39,868 bases of DNA from Acidisphaera rubrifaciens HS-AP3 (GCF_000964365.1 NZ_BANB01000086.1:1-39868), one strand, 5' to 3'. Numbered from the stretch's first letter, positions 25,823 through 33,953 are shown. The notes: generated by a model not told the origin, from the sequence alone. Made by a program: numbers and translations.

Positions 25823-26914
25823 TCAGCCGTAAATCGCGACACCCGCAAGAAGCGAGGGCAGCGCCAGAGAGGCACCGCTCGCGGCACGTGCGCGCACCGT
25901 CTGCACGAAGCCGCAGCCGTCGCCGATCCGCCGCGTGACCTCATCCACCGCATAGGTCTGATCGAATGCGGTGCCGGTTCCGGAGAGCTGGACCAGCGTT
26001 CGCGGCGTGATCGTCAATTCGCCGGGCATGCGGGCGGTGATGGTGCGCTCATGTGACATCAGTTCGGCAAGGCGTATCTGCGCGACCGCCTGCGCCTGGT
26101 CAGGCGTGAGATTTGGCCGAACGGATACGTAGTCGCGCACGCCCGCATCGGTCGCGGCGCCGGGCGACGTCGTCCCTGTGGTCGCGGTGACCATGCTCTG
26201 CTGGCGGGAGTTCCAGCTTTTGACCGTCACCGAAACCCCGGCCGCGAGCGGAAGCGCATGCTCCATGCGCAGCGCCTGCACCATGGACACATCAACCATC
26301 ACCGGGGGCGCTGACGTGGATGGCGGCTGGAAGAACAGCCCGTCGCCGGCGACGAAGACGTCGAAGCCCTCCTGTTGGGCCAGAAATACCAGCAAGTCCC
26401 AGTCGGTAGTGGTCCGGCTGTAGCGGTCGAGCGTCAGCCGGTCATGCTCGCCCTGGTAGTACCGTCCCACCGGCGTGCTGGTCGCGGTCACGTTGGGCGT
26501 CAGCCCGGCTCCCTGCGCCAGCAGCGTCGCAATCTCGCTGGCAGTGCGGTTCGCATAGATGTCCTGTGTCCGCCGTTCGATCAGACGGGCCGTCAGATCA
26601 CGCCCCTCGATCACCACTGTCCCGCGCAGCACATCGACCTCAACGAGATCGGCCGCGCCCTGGATCAGGCTGACAGCACTCGCGAGGCCGGCGGTACCGA
26701 TTCTGACCTCCACCGGCACGGATGTCGCCGCCGACCAGAATGCGGCGTCGAACCCGTAATCGAGGCCGAGGGCAAGCCGGACGACGAAGCGGTCCGCGCC
26801 CAGAAAATTGGTCGAACAGACCTCCGCCTCGATCGCGCCGAGCAACGGAACTCCCTGCACGAGAACGAGCAGGCTCGGCTGGCGCAGCTGCGGCAACAGG
26901 CTACTGCCCGACAA
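25823..26914 (-). CDS. Phage late control D / gp27-like tail hub protein
   Basis: A 363-residue hub of the baseplate. It has the hub-type order: strand-rich start, VEVDVLRGTVVIEGRDLTARLIERRTQDIYANRTASEIATLLA, then YSRTTTDWDLLVFLAQQEGFDVFVAGDGLFFQ, which is the GpD/gp27 block, and SWNSRQQSMV in the later half. Gene position between the LysM-type gpX protein and the spike agrees. It overlaps the LysM gene by 14 bases. The hub holds the spike at the tip of the tube. Confidence 0.87.
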   Translation of the reverse strand: MSGSSLLPQLRQPSLLVLVQGVPLLGAIEAEVCSTNFLGADRFVVRLALGLDYGFDAAFWSAATSVPVEVRIGTAGLASAVSLIQGAADLVEVDVLRGTVVIEGRDLTARLIERRTQDIYANRTASEIATLLAQGAGLTPNVTATSTPVGRYYQGEHDRLTLDRYSRTTTDWDLLVFLAQQEGFDVFVAGDGLFFQPPSTSAPPVMVDVSMVQALRMEHALPLAAGVSVTVKSWNSRQQSMVTATTGTTSPGAATDAGVRDYVSVRPNLTPDQAQAVAQIRLAELMSHERTITARMPGELTITPRTLVQLSGTGTAFDQTYAVDEVTRRIGDGCGFVQTVRARAASGASLALPSLLAGVAIYG

Positions 26915-27086
26915 CGCCGCCTCCGGCCAGCGGGTTCGGCTGCGGGATAGTCAGCGTCACCACCCCGGACAACACTGGGTCAGCAAGCCCGTTCAGCTGC
27001 GCGATACGTATCCATTGCGTCGCGTCGCCGAGATATTGCGCCGCGATCTGGAAGAGATTGCCGCCGGCGACCGTGATCGTCTGCAT
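26901..27086 (-). CDS. LysM-like tail protein X (61 aa)
   Basis: The whole product is one LysM-type motif: MQTITVAGGNLFQIAAQYLG, DATQWIRIAQLNGLADPVL and the end VTLTIPQPNPLAGG. Tail protein gpX of P2-like and Mu-like phages is likewise a short LysM-like protein encoded just before the hub gene D. It likely caps the tube-hub junction. The start at 27086 follows the Mu N-like gene by 6 bases. Confidence 0.75.
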   Translation of the reverse strand: MQTITVAGGNLFQIAAQYLGDATQWIRIAQLNGLADPVLSGVVTLTIPQPNPLAGGGVVGQ

Positions 27087-27092
27087 GATGCC

Positions 27093-27833
27093 TCACGTGC
27101 TCGCGTTGCCGAGGTTGCGTGCCGCGCGCCCGGCATAACCCGAGGCCGTGACCAATGCCGCAAGGCTTCCCGTCGCGGCGCCCATCGCACCGAGCGACGC
27201 GATGCCGGCACCGGCGGAGCCGCCTCCGAAAAGCGTCGCCGGATCGATGGCGCCCTCGGCCGTGCCGACCGATGCCGTCAACGCCCCTTGCGCCTGCGCG
27301 ACACCCGCGCTCGCTGCTAGATAGGCGCCCGTACCCGCCACCGCCGCCCCCGATTGCGATGCCGCCGCCTGCGCCGCGCCGATGCTCGGCACCAGCGGCA
27401 GCGCCTGCGCCGCGGCGGCGCCAAGATCAGCGACGACGCTCGCGCCCAGATCCACCGCAGTCTCGATCAATGCCGAGGCCTCATCGCGCACCACGAGGCA
27501 TTCGAGCCTGAATGGTATCCACCAGCCGCACTGATAGTCGGCGACGAAGCTGCGCACGACGACGGAATAGAAGAAGACGTCCCATATCAGCGGCAACAGC
27601 GCGCCCGACGCGCGCAACTCGTCCACCAGCCTTGCCCGCAGCGTGGCGTCGCTGCCGGAAAAGAAGCCACGAAATCCGATGGTCATGTCCTGACGGCCGA
27701 GCGCATCCACCACGCGCCGCCCGCCGGGCAGATCATGCACGACGAGGCGCTGCCCGCCGCCGAAGCTCACGCCCGATGCAACCTCGAACCCGTCGAACAC
27801 GACAGGACCGAGTATCAAGCCAGTGCCCGCCAT
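27093..27833 (-). CDS. Tail/baseplate protein in the Mu gpN position
   Basis: A 246-residue protein. Residues 1-125 are a compact domain (GPVVFDGFEVASGVSFGGGQRLVVHDLPGGRRVVDALGRQDMTIGFRGFFSG, then DVFFYSVVVRSFVADYQCGWWIPFRLECLVV), reminiscent of the N-terminal part of phage circularisation/tail protein N. Residues ~130-246 are Ala/Gly-rich and low in complexity. The position between tape measure and gpX is that of Mu N. It is thought to form the ring at the tube tip. Function is by position and general resemblance. Confidence 0.65.
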   Translation of the reverse strand: MAGTGLILGPVVFDGFEVASGVSFGGGQRLVVHDLPGGRRVVDALGRQDMTIGFRGFFSGSDATLRARLVDELRASGALLPLIWDVFFYSVVVRSFVADYQCGWWIPFRLECLVVRDEASALIETAVDLGASVVADLGAAAAQALPLVPSIGAAQAAASQSGAAVAGTGAYLAASAGVAQAQGALTASVGTAEGAIDPATLFGGGSAGAGIASLGAMGAATGSLAALVTASGYAGRAARNLGNAST

Positions 27834-27857
27834 ACGCTGCTCCTGCCTGCGCGCCGA

Positions 27858-29033
27858 TCAGGCGCCGATCGATGCACCGGCCCAAACGGGCGTCATGCGC
27901 GGGTCAAACGCGGTCCCGCCGGATGGAGGGCGCGACGCCGCCTGCGTCAGATGGTCCACGATCCATCGACCGAGTTCGGCCCCGTCGATCATGATCGTCC
28001 CCGACACCGGAGCCTCGCCGGCGTGCTCGCGCGTCTGCCGCGGCGCGGCGGCTGCCCTCGTCGTCGGACGGTCACCGCGCCAAGCGACCGGTGCCGCCGC
28101 GGCTGCCCTTGCACGCAAGACACGCGCTGCGGCGGGTGGATGCGCATCAGGCGGCAGTGCCGTGGGTACGCGGGCGTTGGACGGCCCCCATGCCGGCGCT
28201 GCCTCACGCGGCACGGCTTCACCGCCCGGCTCCCCCTTAAATCCGTGCGGGGCCATCGGCGTCGGCGCGACTGCCTCCCGACGCGCACGATCGCCAAAGG
28301 ACAACGCCGGACTCTGGTGCGCGGGCGCCAGCTGTGCGTCCGCAGCCGGGTCGGCACCCTCTCGTGCGGTCGGATGACCTACCGTCCCGTGCGCCGCCCG
28401 CGGCAGCAGCAACGGCCGGGACCTAACCAGCGCTCCTGCCGCGATTGCAGTCAGACGGCGTACGGCCATCGGCGACCGGACGTGTCGGACCGCGTCCGCG
28501 GGCCTCCTCGTGGCGCGCTTTTCGCGAGCGGCATCCGCACGCCGGCCGCCAGGTATGTCCGTCATCGCCGCGTTCGCCGCTGTCGTGACGCCCGGAAGCG
28601 GCGCAGAGGTCGAAGCCGCCCGCGCCCGCGATCCGCCGACGGCCTCACGTCCGTCTTGGACGCGTCGCGCGGGCCGCCCTACGGCCGCCACCGCCGCCGG
28701 CAGCGCGCCCACACGGCCGATCGGCATCGCCTCCCGCACGGCCCCGACGACAGTCCCTGTCACCTCATCCGTATCGCCCGAGTGTGTGCGCACCGGATGC
28801 CGCGTCATCCGCACGGCGATACCCCGCGCCAGACTGACACCGCGTGCCATGCCTCTCAGGCGCACAAGCCCGAGACGGCGCGCGATCCGGCGACGATGGG
28901 CATTGCCCAACGGCGTGCCGAGCGCTTCGACGCCGGCTTGCACGGCCGGGTCCGACCGGATGCGACCGGCGACGCGGGAGCGTCTCAACGCCTCGTCGGC
29001 CGCAGCAAGCGCCGTGGTTACGGGATCAATCAT
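27858..29033 (-). CDS. Tape-measure candidate, short and low-complexity
   Basis: A 391-residue protein in the place of the tape measure, between the tail chaperone and N-like genes. Most of it is Ala/Arg/Pro-rich and probably disordered (RPARRVQDGREAVGG, RVLRARAAAAAPVAW). Only the start (MIDPVTTALAAADEALRR) and the end (SGTIMIDGAELGRWIVDHLTQAASRPPSG, then FDPRMTPVWAG) look conserved; the end resembles the C-terminus of other phage tail proteins. No long hydrophobic segments or coiled coils typical of tape measures are seen. If it is the ruler, a tail of roughly 60 nm follows from ~1.5 angstrom per residue. Start ATG 29033 overlaps the chaperone extension's stop. Confidence 0.6.
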   Translation of the reverse strand: MIDPVTTALAAADEALRRSRVAGRIRSDPAVQAGVEALGTPLGNAHRRRIARRLGLVRLRGMARGVSLARGIAVRMTRHPVRTHSGDTDEVTGTVVGAVREAMPIGRVGALPAAVAAVGRPARRVQDGREAVGGSRARAASTSAPLPGVTTAANAAMTDIPGGRRADAAREKRATRRPADAVRHVRSPMAVRRLTAIAAGALVRSRPLLLPRAAHGTVGHPTAREGADPAADAQLAPAHQSPALSFGDRARREAVAPTPMAPHGFKGEPGGEAVPREAAPAWGPSNARVPTALPPDAHPPAAARVLRARAAAAAPVAWRGDRPTTRAAAAPRQTREHAGEAPVSGTIMIDGAELGRWIVDHLTQAASRPPSGGTAFDPRMTPVWAGASIGA

Positions 29034-29549
29034 CGTCCTCCCAGCGCAGACGTAGCCAGTCGAACCGGCCGCCCTGCAATGTGCCAAGAACCACAACGTA
29101 CGCCAGCCGCTCATCCGGCGGCAGCGCGAAGGCGACGTCGAACGGCACCCCGTTCTTCACCAGATAGAGGCAGTCGATCAGATCGGGGTGCCGGCTCAGT
29201 TTCCCGCGGATACGACCGTATCCGCCATCGACACGGCCTCGTCCGGCGCCAGCGCCTCCGCCGCGGCAGCGATCCCGCTGTCGCCCAGCCGCGCTACCAA
29301 CGCCTCGATCTGGTGCTCGTTTGCGGGCATCGGCACCGGGACGTCGTCGATCGCGTGCACGGAGCAGGCAAGCAGCGCCATGCCGAGCCATGGTTCGTTC
29401 TGCGCAAGCACGGGCCCCGCCGCCTTGAATAGCCGCAGCTTGTCGAGCGCCGTAATGCTGCGCAGCGCCAGACGGCGTCCGAGCGCATCGGTCACCACGA
29501 CCGCCTGGGCGGCCGTCGTGAGGATCTGCGCGGAGGGTGTCAGGCTCAT
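29026..29549 (-). CDS. Tail assembly chaperone, frameshifted long form (G-T type)
   Basis: Translation begins at 29549, runs 117 codons to the stop at 29196, or slips -1 at 29205-29199 and continues in the second frame to a stop at 29026-29028, giving ~174 residues. The extension (LSRHPDLIDCLYLVKNGVPFDVAFALPPDERLAYVVVLG) has no plausible independent start. Tail chaperones in most long-tailed phages, including P2 E/E+E', Mu and lambda G/GT, are made in two forms this way. The short form binds the tape measure; the extension binds the tube protein. Its stop overlaps the tape-measure start. Confidence 0.82.
29143..29205 (-). other. Programmed -1 ribosomal frameshift site with stimulatory stem-loop
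   Basis: On the minus strand the heptamer GGGAAAC (29205-29199) reads G GGA AAC in frame 0 and is followed at once by TGA. Five bases later the sequence CGGCACCCCG (29193-29184) pairs perfectly with CGGGGTGCCG (29152-29143) across a 31-nt loop. Slip to GGG AAA gives the frame that encodes the conserved extension. Confidence 0.85.
29196..29549 (-). CDS. Tail assembly chaperone, short form
   Basis: A 117-residue protein starting MSLTPSAQILTTAAQAVVV, with DALGRRLALRSITALDKLRLFKAAGP, VPVPMPANEHQIEALVARLG and ending MADTVVSAGN. It resembles the Mu gp41/E-type chaperones that follow the tube gene. Its start codon overlaps the tube stop (ATGA), so expression is coupled to tube synthesis. Most ribosomes should stop here; the remainder make the long form. 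Confidence 0.85.
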   Translation of the reverse strand: MSLTPSAQILTTAAQAVVVTDALGRRLALRSITALDKLRLFKAAGPVLAQNEPWLGMALLACSVHAIDDVPVPMPANEHQIEALVARLGDSGIAAAAEALAPDEAVSMADTVVSAGN

Positions 29550-29974
29550 ACGCGCTGACGCCGCGATGCGAAGAACTCAAGCTTCTGCCGCACGCTCGCG
29601 TCGCCCTTCCATTGACCGGCATTGGCCAGCTTGAAGACCACCGTGTCGTATTGATACGTGGAGACGGAGCCGTCGGTCTCGGTCACATACTGATAGACCG
29701 TGCCGAACGGCACCGGCTGGCCGCTGTAATACGCCTGCTCGGCCTGCGCGATGAAGTCGTCGGCCGCCGAGTTGCCGCGTTCCAGCTCGAAGCTGCCGTC
29801 CCAGCCGCGCGGTAGCTCCGCGGCAATCTGGGTGCCGTCGAGCTTGTCCACCCGGATCGGATGCGTCACCTGCCGCGCCTCGAATCCCGTTACATGCGTC
29901 AGATCCACGCGTCCGCCCGGACCGATCAGCACGAGCTGACAATCGCGGCCGATGGAAAACATGTTGATGGGCAT
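29546..29974 (-). CDS. Tail tube protein
   Basis: A 142-residue inner-tube protein of a contractile tail. The start MPINMFSIGRDCQLVLIGPGGRVDLTHVTGFEARQ and the middle VDKLDGTQIAAELPRGWDGSFELERGNSAADDFIAQAEQAYYSGQ resemble Mu-like tube proteins. ATG at 29974 follows a GGAGGAG ribosome binding site, and the gene sits directly after the sheath as usual in myoviruses. Tube rings stack inside the sheath with the length set by the tape measure. Confidence 0.85.
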   Translation of the reverse strand: MPINMFSIGRDCQLVLIGPGGRVDLTHVTGFEARQVTHPIRVDKLDGTQIAAELPRGWDGSFELERGNSAADDFIAQAEQAYYSGQPVPFGTVYQYVTETDGSVSTYQYDTVVFKLANAGQWKGDASVRQKLEFFASRRQRV

Positions 29975-29987
29975 GTGCGCTCCTCCT

Positions 29988-31565
29988 TCAGACCGGCTGG
30001 CCGCTGGGCAGCGTCTGACGGCTGACTTCCACCGTCTGGCCGCCCTCGATATTGACGATGAACTTCTCGTTGATCGCCTGGTACTGCACCTGCGCATCCG
30101 ACTGCACGTAGCCGAGGGCGGTCCGGCTCGACGGATTGTTCGTCGCGTCGCACACGACGTTGAACGGCAGCGACCCGTCCGGGCTGCCGAGCAGGCCCTG
30201 CGACAGCATGTTCTGCAGGAAGCTCAGCTGGGTTGCGCGCACCCGACGGAACAGGTCGGCGTTGATAACCTGACCGACATACTGGCCCATTCCGGCAGAC
30301 AGGGTCGCCGCGATGTAGTTCGTCAGCCGCGTGTAATTGTCGCCGTTGGTCGCCGCATTGCTGCTGGAGTTGTGACCGCCCCGCACGCCCCAGTACGCCC
30401 CGCCCGGCTGCGGGTTGGCGATCACGTCGATACCCGCAGACAGGAGCTGGCCGAGTTCGGCGCTGGCATAGGTGGTCGCCTGTCCCGATCCGGGGCTGCC
30501 GGACTTCTGACTACCGACCACGCCATAGAGCTGCTTGTTGAGGCTCGACTGCTCCGGCGACATGTTGGCAAGGCGCCCCGCGACAAAGCCCTGCGGCGAG
30601 ACGAGACGCACCGTGCCGTTCACCTGGTCCGACCACCACAGCCAGTCACCGAACATCAGCTTGGCGGAATAGCTGTCCAGCCCCGCCGACTGCTTCACCG
30701 CGACCGCATTGAGGATCGAGTCGCCAGAGGGGCCCGTCAGGATCATGTAGGCGCCTTCGGACAGGCCGAATGCCGCCTGGACGCTCCATTGTGTCGGATC
30801 GTCCGCATCGGCGAGCAGCGCAATGCTGCAGCCCTGGCCGCGCAGCGCATACATGCCACGGCGCGGCAGCGTGTCGTTGCCGACCAGCGTTACCGCGCTC
30901 AGGCCGGCGGCACCATCCGTGCCGTTGGCGAAGTCATAGCTGGCGATCACCGGCGCGCCGCCCACGGAGTTGCCCGATCCGGCCAGGGCCGTGACGAATT
31001 GCGACGGGCCGCGCTGGATGCTGGTGCCGCTGTTCACCGCCGCGGCCATGTTCTGCCAGAGCTGGGCGCCGGTGCCCTGAATGTTGTCGAACAGCTCGGG
31101 CTGCAGGCCCGGCAGAGCGATGGTCAGGCGCCAGGTATTGACCCGCGATCCGGCGCTCACGGTCGCCACCAGCGCATTCCCGAGCGTGCCCGGATATAGC
31201 GCCGTGAGCATCAGCGCGAAATCGGTCGGCGACGCGCTTTGCACGAGCGTCTGCGCCGCCGTCTCCGTCCCGTCCGTCACGCGAACACAGCGGAAGTTCT
31301 GCGCGCCCTGTTGGACGGCGGTGGCAACCTGCGTGCCCATGTCGTACTTGCGCGCGATCACCGGCCCGAACTGGCTGGCATAGTCCGCCATCGTGGCGAC
31401 CACGACCGGCTGTCCCACCGGGCCCCAGGACGCGCTGCCCACCGCGCCGACGACATCGGTGGGCACGCCATTGAGGACGAGCGTCTGCGGCGGCACGATC
31501 TGCACATACAGATCGGGAACCACGAGCGCCGTCGTGTTGATGCTGCCCTGCTGCACGATCGGCAT
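29988..31565 (-). CDS. Tail sheath protein
   Basis: A 525-residue contractile sheath protein. Sheath hallmarks include VPDLYVQIVPPQTLVLNGVPTDVVGAVGSASWGPVGQP near the N-terminus, DMGTQVATAVQQGAQNFRCVRV, and the C-terminal ...NYIAATLSAGMGQYVGQVINADLFRRVRATQLSFLQNMLSQGLL, DGSLPFNVVCDATNNPSS. The C-terminal ~150 residues form the conserved core. ATG at 31565 shares one base with the stop of the preceding 59-aa gene (TGATG). Its presence defines the phage as a myovirus. Confidence 0.92.
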   Translation of the reverse strand: MPIVQQGSINTTALVVPDLYVQIVPPQTLVLNGVPTDVVGAVGSASWGPVGQPVVVATMADYASQFGPVIARKYDMGTQVATAVQQGAQNFRCVRVTDGTETAAQTLVQSASPTDFALMLTALYPGTLGNALVATVSAGSRVNTWRLTIALPGLQPELFDNIQGTGAQLWQNMAAAVNSGTSIQRGPSQFVTALAGSGNSVGGAPVIASYDFANGTDGAAGLSAVTLVGNDTLPRRGMYALRGQGCSIALLADADDPTQWSVQAAFGLSEGAYMILTGPSGDSILNAVAVKQSAGLDSYSAKLMFGDWLWWSDQVNGTVRLVSPQGFVAGRLANMSPEQSSLNKQLYGVVGSQKSGSPGSGQATTYASAELGQLLSAGIDVIANPQPGGAYWGVRGGHNSSSNAATNGDNYTRLTNYIAATLSAGMGQYVGQVINADLFRRVRATQLSFLQNMLSQGLLGSPDGSLPFNVVCDATNNPSSRTALGYVQSDAQVQYQAINEKFIVNIEGGQTVEVSRQTLPSGQPV

Positions 31566-31744
31566 CAGCGGACTCCTTCGCTCTTGGGGGCGCCGGCCGC
31601 GACGCGGTCCGTTCCGGCCGTGACGCACACCACATCCAGCGCGTGCTCCCCGGCCAGGATGGCCCGTATCTTCGCCGGATCGGTCACAGCGGCGCCTCTG
31701 GCGAGACCGCCGAACGGCCGCACCACAATCAGTTGCGTTGTCAT
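31565..31744 (-). CDS. 59-aa protein preceding the sheath
   Basis: A 59-residue ORF fills the otherwise unexplained gap between the tail terminator-like gene and the sheath. It starts MTTQLIVVRPFGGLARGAAV and ends GAPKSEGVR, its TGA overlapping the sheath ATG. The pattern of a short beta strand, VRPFGG.ARGA.V.DP..I..IL, and its place one gene before the sheath parallel Mu gp38/DUF2635 proteins, which are similarly small. No sequence-level proof of that relation is available here. Confidence 0.65.
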   Translation of the reverse strand: MTTQLIVVRPFGGLARGAAVTDPAKIRAILAGEHALDVVCVTAGTDRVAAGAPKSEGVR

Positions 31745-31756
31745 CGTTGCTCCGTG

Positions 31757-32572
31757 TCAGCCGAGATAGGTGTTGACCGCGTCGACCACACCCACGCCGA
31801 TCAGCATCGCCGGCTGGGTCTGGACGACGGTCGTTGCGTATTCGACCTCATAGGTCAGATCGCGGCGGAACAGCGCCGCATCCTCGGCGCGGTCGGTCGT
31901 CTCGCCACCCGTGCCGCGCAGCCGCGCTGCCGTGCCATCCGGCAGCGTGATGAAGGCAAGTGGCGCCAGCGCGGTATCGATCGCCGCCGCGATCACGTCG
32001 CGCGTCGCGTAATCCGGGCACCAGCAGGTAATGCGGAACGTCTGGGTCTGCCGCCGCACCTCGCTGATCGCGCTCGACGCCACGGCGACCCGGGCGACGA
32101 GCCGCCCCGCACCCGGCACAGCGATACTGGCGCCGATGACATTCGCAACGCGGTCAGCCCGTATCAGGACGCCGAGATTGGCAGCGACTAGATCCAACGC
32201 GTCGCCGGCCTGCACGGTGTATACATAGCTCTTGTCGTCGACGATCATACCGGCGAGGTCGCCCGCCGCCGGCGTGCCGGAAAACGTCGCGGTCCAGCCG
32301 CTGACACTGGCGCTCATGCCGGCGCCCGCCGGCGCGATGGCGTGCCAAGTCGCTGGATAGCGCGTCGTGTTACGCAGGCTGCCCTCGACCGGCGTCACCG
32401 TCACGTTGACGGTGCCCCGGGCAAGATCGGCTTCCAGCGCTGCCGTCATCGGCCAGCCGCGATAGATGCGCGCGTCCGCCCCGCAGACGCTCGGCTGATC
32501 GGTGCCGCCCGGATAGACGGCGGCGGCGACCAGCGTCGTCACCACCGTCTCGACATCGCTTTGGTCGGCCAT
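31757..32572 (-). CDS. Tail terminator/completion-like protein
   Basis: A 271-residue protein just upstream of the sheath gene cluster. The N-terminal segment has ARIYRGWPMTAALEADLARGTVNVTVTP and the C-terminal RRDLTYEVEYATTVVQTQPAMLIG, the latter being the type of end seen in myoviral tail proteins that fix the tube end. A middle segment (YTVQAGDALDLVAANLGVLIRADRVAN) looks LysM- or linker-like. Its start codon overlaps the neighbouring neck gene's stop. Function is by position and the terminal strand pattern. Confidence 0.65.
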   Translation of the reverse strand: MADQSDVETVVTTLVAAAVYPGGTDQPSVCGADARIYRGWPMTAALEADLARGTVNVTVTPVEGSLRNTTRYPATWHAIAPAGAGMSASVSGWTATFSGTPAAGDLAGMIVDDKSYVYTVQAGDALDLVAANLGVLIRADRVANVIGASIAVPGAGRLVARVAVASSAISEVRRQTQTFRITCWCPDYATRDVIAAAIDTALAPLAFITLPDGTAARLRGTGGETTDRAEDAALFRRDLTYEVEYATTVVQTQPAMLIGVGVVDAVNTYLG

Positions 32573-33249
32573 CAGGGCACCGCCTGATGCGCGACCAGCC
32601 GCCAGCCGAGTGTCGTCAGTTCCGCGGACGCCACCACGGCACGACGGCCGAGATCATCGACCAGCAGATCGGCCGGCTCCAGCACCAGATCCCGCAGCGG
32701 CGGCAGAAGCACCGACCAGACCGCGAGACCCGCATCCCCCGGCAACGCCGCCTCGGTGCGTGCGGGCCGTTCGGTCGCAAGGATGCTCACCGGCCACGAC
32801 CGCAGCAGCGTCCGGCTGTCGCCGAGATTCACCCCGCCATATCCGCCGGCCCCGACCATGCGGGTCGTGACCGGGCGCACGAATGTGGCGACCCGGTCGG
32901 CCCGCACGCACAGGGCCGGCATCAGCGGTGACTGCGCCGCGATGAACCAAAGTGCCTCGCCTTGCCGGAGATAGTCGCCGGCCACGGTGTAGGCCGTGTC
33001 GAACAGGCCCGACCACACCGCGTTGCCATAGCCGGGCGGACGCGCGAACCGCTCGTCCGGCCCGGTAAAGGCGGCATGCAGACGCACCACCCGGTTGATC
33101 GCCTCGATCGGCGGCCCGGCATCACGCGGACGGAAGACATCCGTGGTCAACCCGATCGCCGCCGCCGCACGGCCAAGCGCGCGCGCGACGGTATCCTGCC
33201 GCGCCCAACCCGGGTCGGCGGCGTCCATGCTCGGCGGCAATCCGCGCAT
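32572..33249 (-). CDS. Phage head-tail neck protein, conserved
   Basis: A 225-residue protein. Conserved stretches are DVFRPRDAGPPIEAINRVVRLHAAFT and YLRQGEALWFIAAQSPLMPALCVRADRVATFVRPV, with a C-terminal part DLVLEPADLLVDDLGRRAVVASAELTTLGWRLVAHQAVP. The place between capsid and tail genes suggests a head-completion or stopper role. ATG at 33249 is used: the frame upstream to 33726 is Arg-rich antisense of the neighbouring genes. Start and stop codons of this and its neighbours overlap (TGATG), as throughout the module. Confidence 0.65.
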   Translation of the reverse strand: MRGLPPSMDAADPGWARQDTVARALGRAAAAIGLTTDVFRPRDAGPPIEAINRVVRLHAAFTGPDERFARPPGYGNAVWSGLFDTAYTVAGDYLRQGEALWFIAAQSPLMPALCVRADRVATFVRPVTTRMVGAGGYGGVNLGDSRTLLRSWPVSILATERPARTEAALPGDAGLAVWSVLLPPLRDLVLEPADLLVDDLGRRAVVASAELTTLGWRLVAHQAVP

Positions 33250-33635
33250 CACACCACCAAGGTCAGCGTGCCGTCGGACAGGGCCGGCCCCGGCGGCAGA
33301 CCGAGAAAGCCACACAGCCGCCGCCGCCAGCCGTCGAACAGGCGCATGCGGTCCTCGACCTCCCGCGCATTGTGCCGCCATACGGCGGCCTGATCGGTGT
33401 CGAGATTGGCGGACGCGCCCGGCACCGCCGTCTCCAGCCCGGCGAGCGTTGCGAGATATGTCCGCACCACCGCCAGCTCCGCGTCCGCGAGGTTGTTGAG
33501 CCGGTATTCCATCAGGCCGTAGGCCTGAAAGAACCGCCATCCCTGAAACCCCGCCGCCCCGGCGCCATAGGCGGGATACCCGCAATGGCGCCGGACATCG
33601 GTCTTCTCGGCATCGGCGAGCGGCGGCTGCGTCAT
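33249..33635 (-). CDS. Head-tail adaptor-like protein
   Basis: A 128-residue, mainly helical protein starting MTQPPLADAEKTDVRRHCGYPAYG and having NLADAELAVVRTYLATLAGLETAVPGASANLDTDQAAVWRHNAREVEDR. Proteins of this size with an initial DVRRxCGYP helix lie just downstream of capsid genes and resemble gp6-type connector adaptors in overall design. It shares overlapping codons with both neighbours, so synthesis is stoichiometrically coupled. Assignment to the adaptor class is by place and helical make-up. Confidence 0.6.
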   Translation of the reverse strand: MTQPPLADAEKTDVRRHCGYPAYGAGAAGFQGWRFFQAYGLMEYRLNNLADAELAVVRTYLATLAGLETAVPGASANLDTDQAAVWRHNAREVEDRMRLFDGWRRRLCGFLGLPPGPALSDGTLTLVV

Positions 33636-33940
33636 ACGACGGACCCGTCGCCGAGCGTGAAGTAGAGGCTGCCGGAGCCGCTCGCGAGCACCGCCGCCGC
33701 GAAGCGCGTGTGCGCGTGCGCGGCAAGCAGCACCCGGCTCCCCGGCAGCACCGGCATCCCCGCCGGGGTTGCCGTCACCGCCGCCGTCGCGCCAAAGGCG
33801 ACAAAGGCAACGGACGCCGTCGCATTGGTCACCACCACGCTCTCGCCTCCACCGCTCAGCGCCACGGCGGAGGAGGCGGTCCCGGCCGCCAGGCCGACGG
33901 TCCCCGCCGGCCGGAAAGGCTGGTTCGATCCGATCGACAT
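33632..33940 (-). CDS. Small beta-rich head protein (decoration-like)
   Basis: A 102-residue protein that reads FRPAGTVGLAAGTASSAVALSGGGESVVVTNATASVAFVAFG and ends SGSLYFTLGDGSVV. Alternating hydrophobic residues imply a compact beta sandwich. Proteins of this type follow the capsid gene in several alphaproteobacterial phages and may decorate the head. It begins 14 bases after the capsid stop and its own stop overlaps the adaptor start. Confidence 0.6.
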   Translation of the reverse strand: MSIGSNQPFRPAGTVGLAAGTASSAVALSGGGESVVVTNATASVAFVAFGATAAVTATPAGMPVLPGSRVLLAAHAHTRFAAAVLASGSGSLYFTLGDGSVV

Positions 33941-33953
33941 CGGGATCTCCGTC

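Noticed and set aside
27354-29432. A 692-codon open frame on the plus strand across the tape-measure region
   Set aside because: It is antisense to three well-ordered phage genes, is Arg/Pro/His-rich throughout, and has no ribosome binding site. Long antisense frames are common at this G+C content.
29026-29622. A separate 198-codon gene in the second frame of the chaperone region
   Set aside because: Only the last 57 codons look like protein. They are reached by -1 frameshifting from the 117-codon frame, and the upstream part is an Arg-rich shadow.
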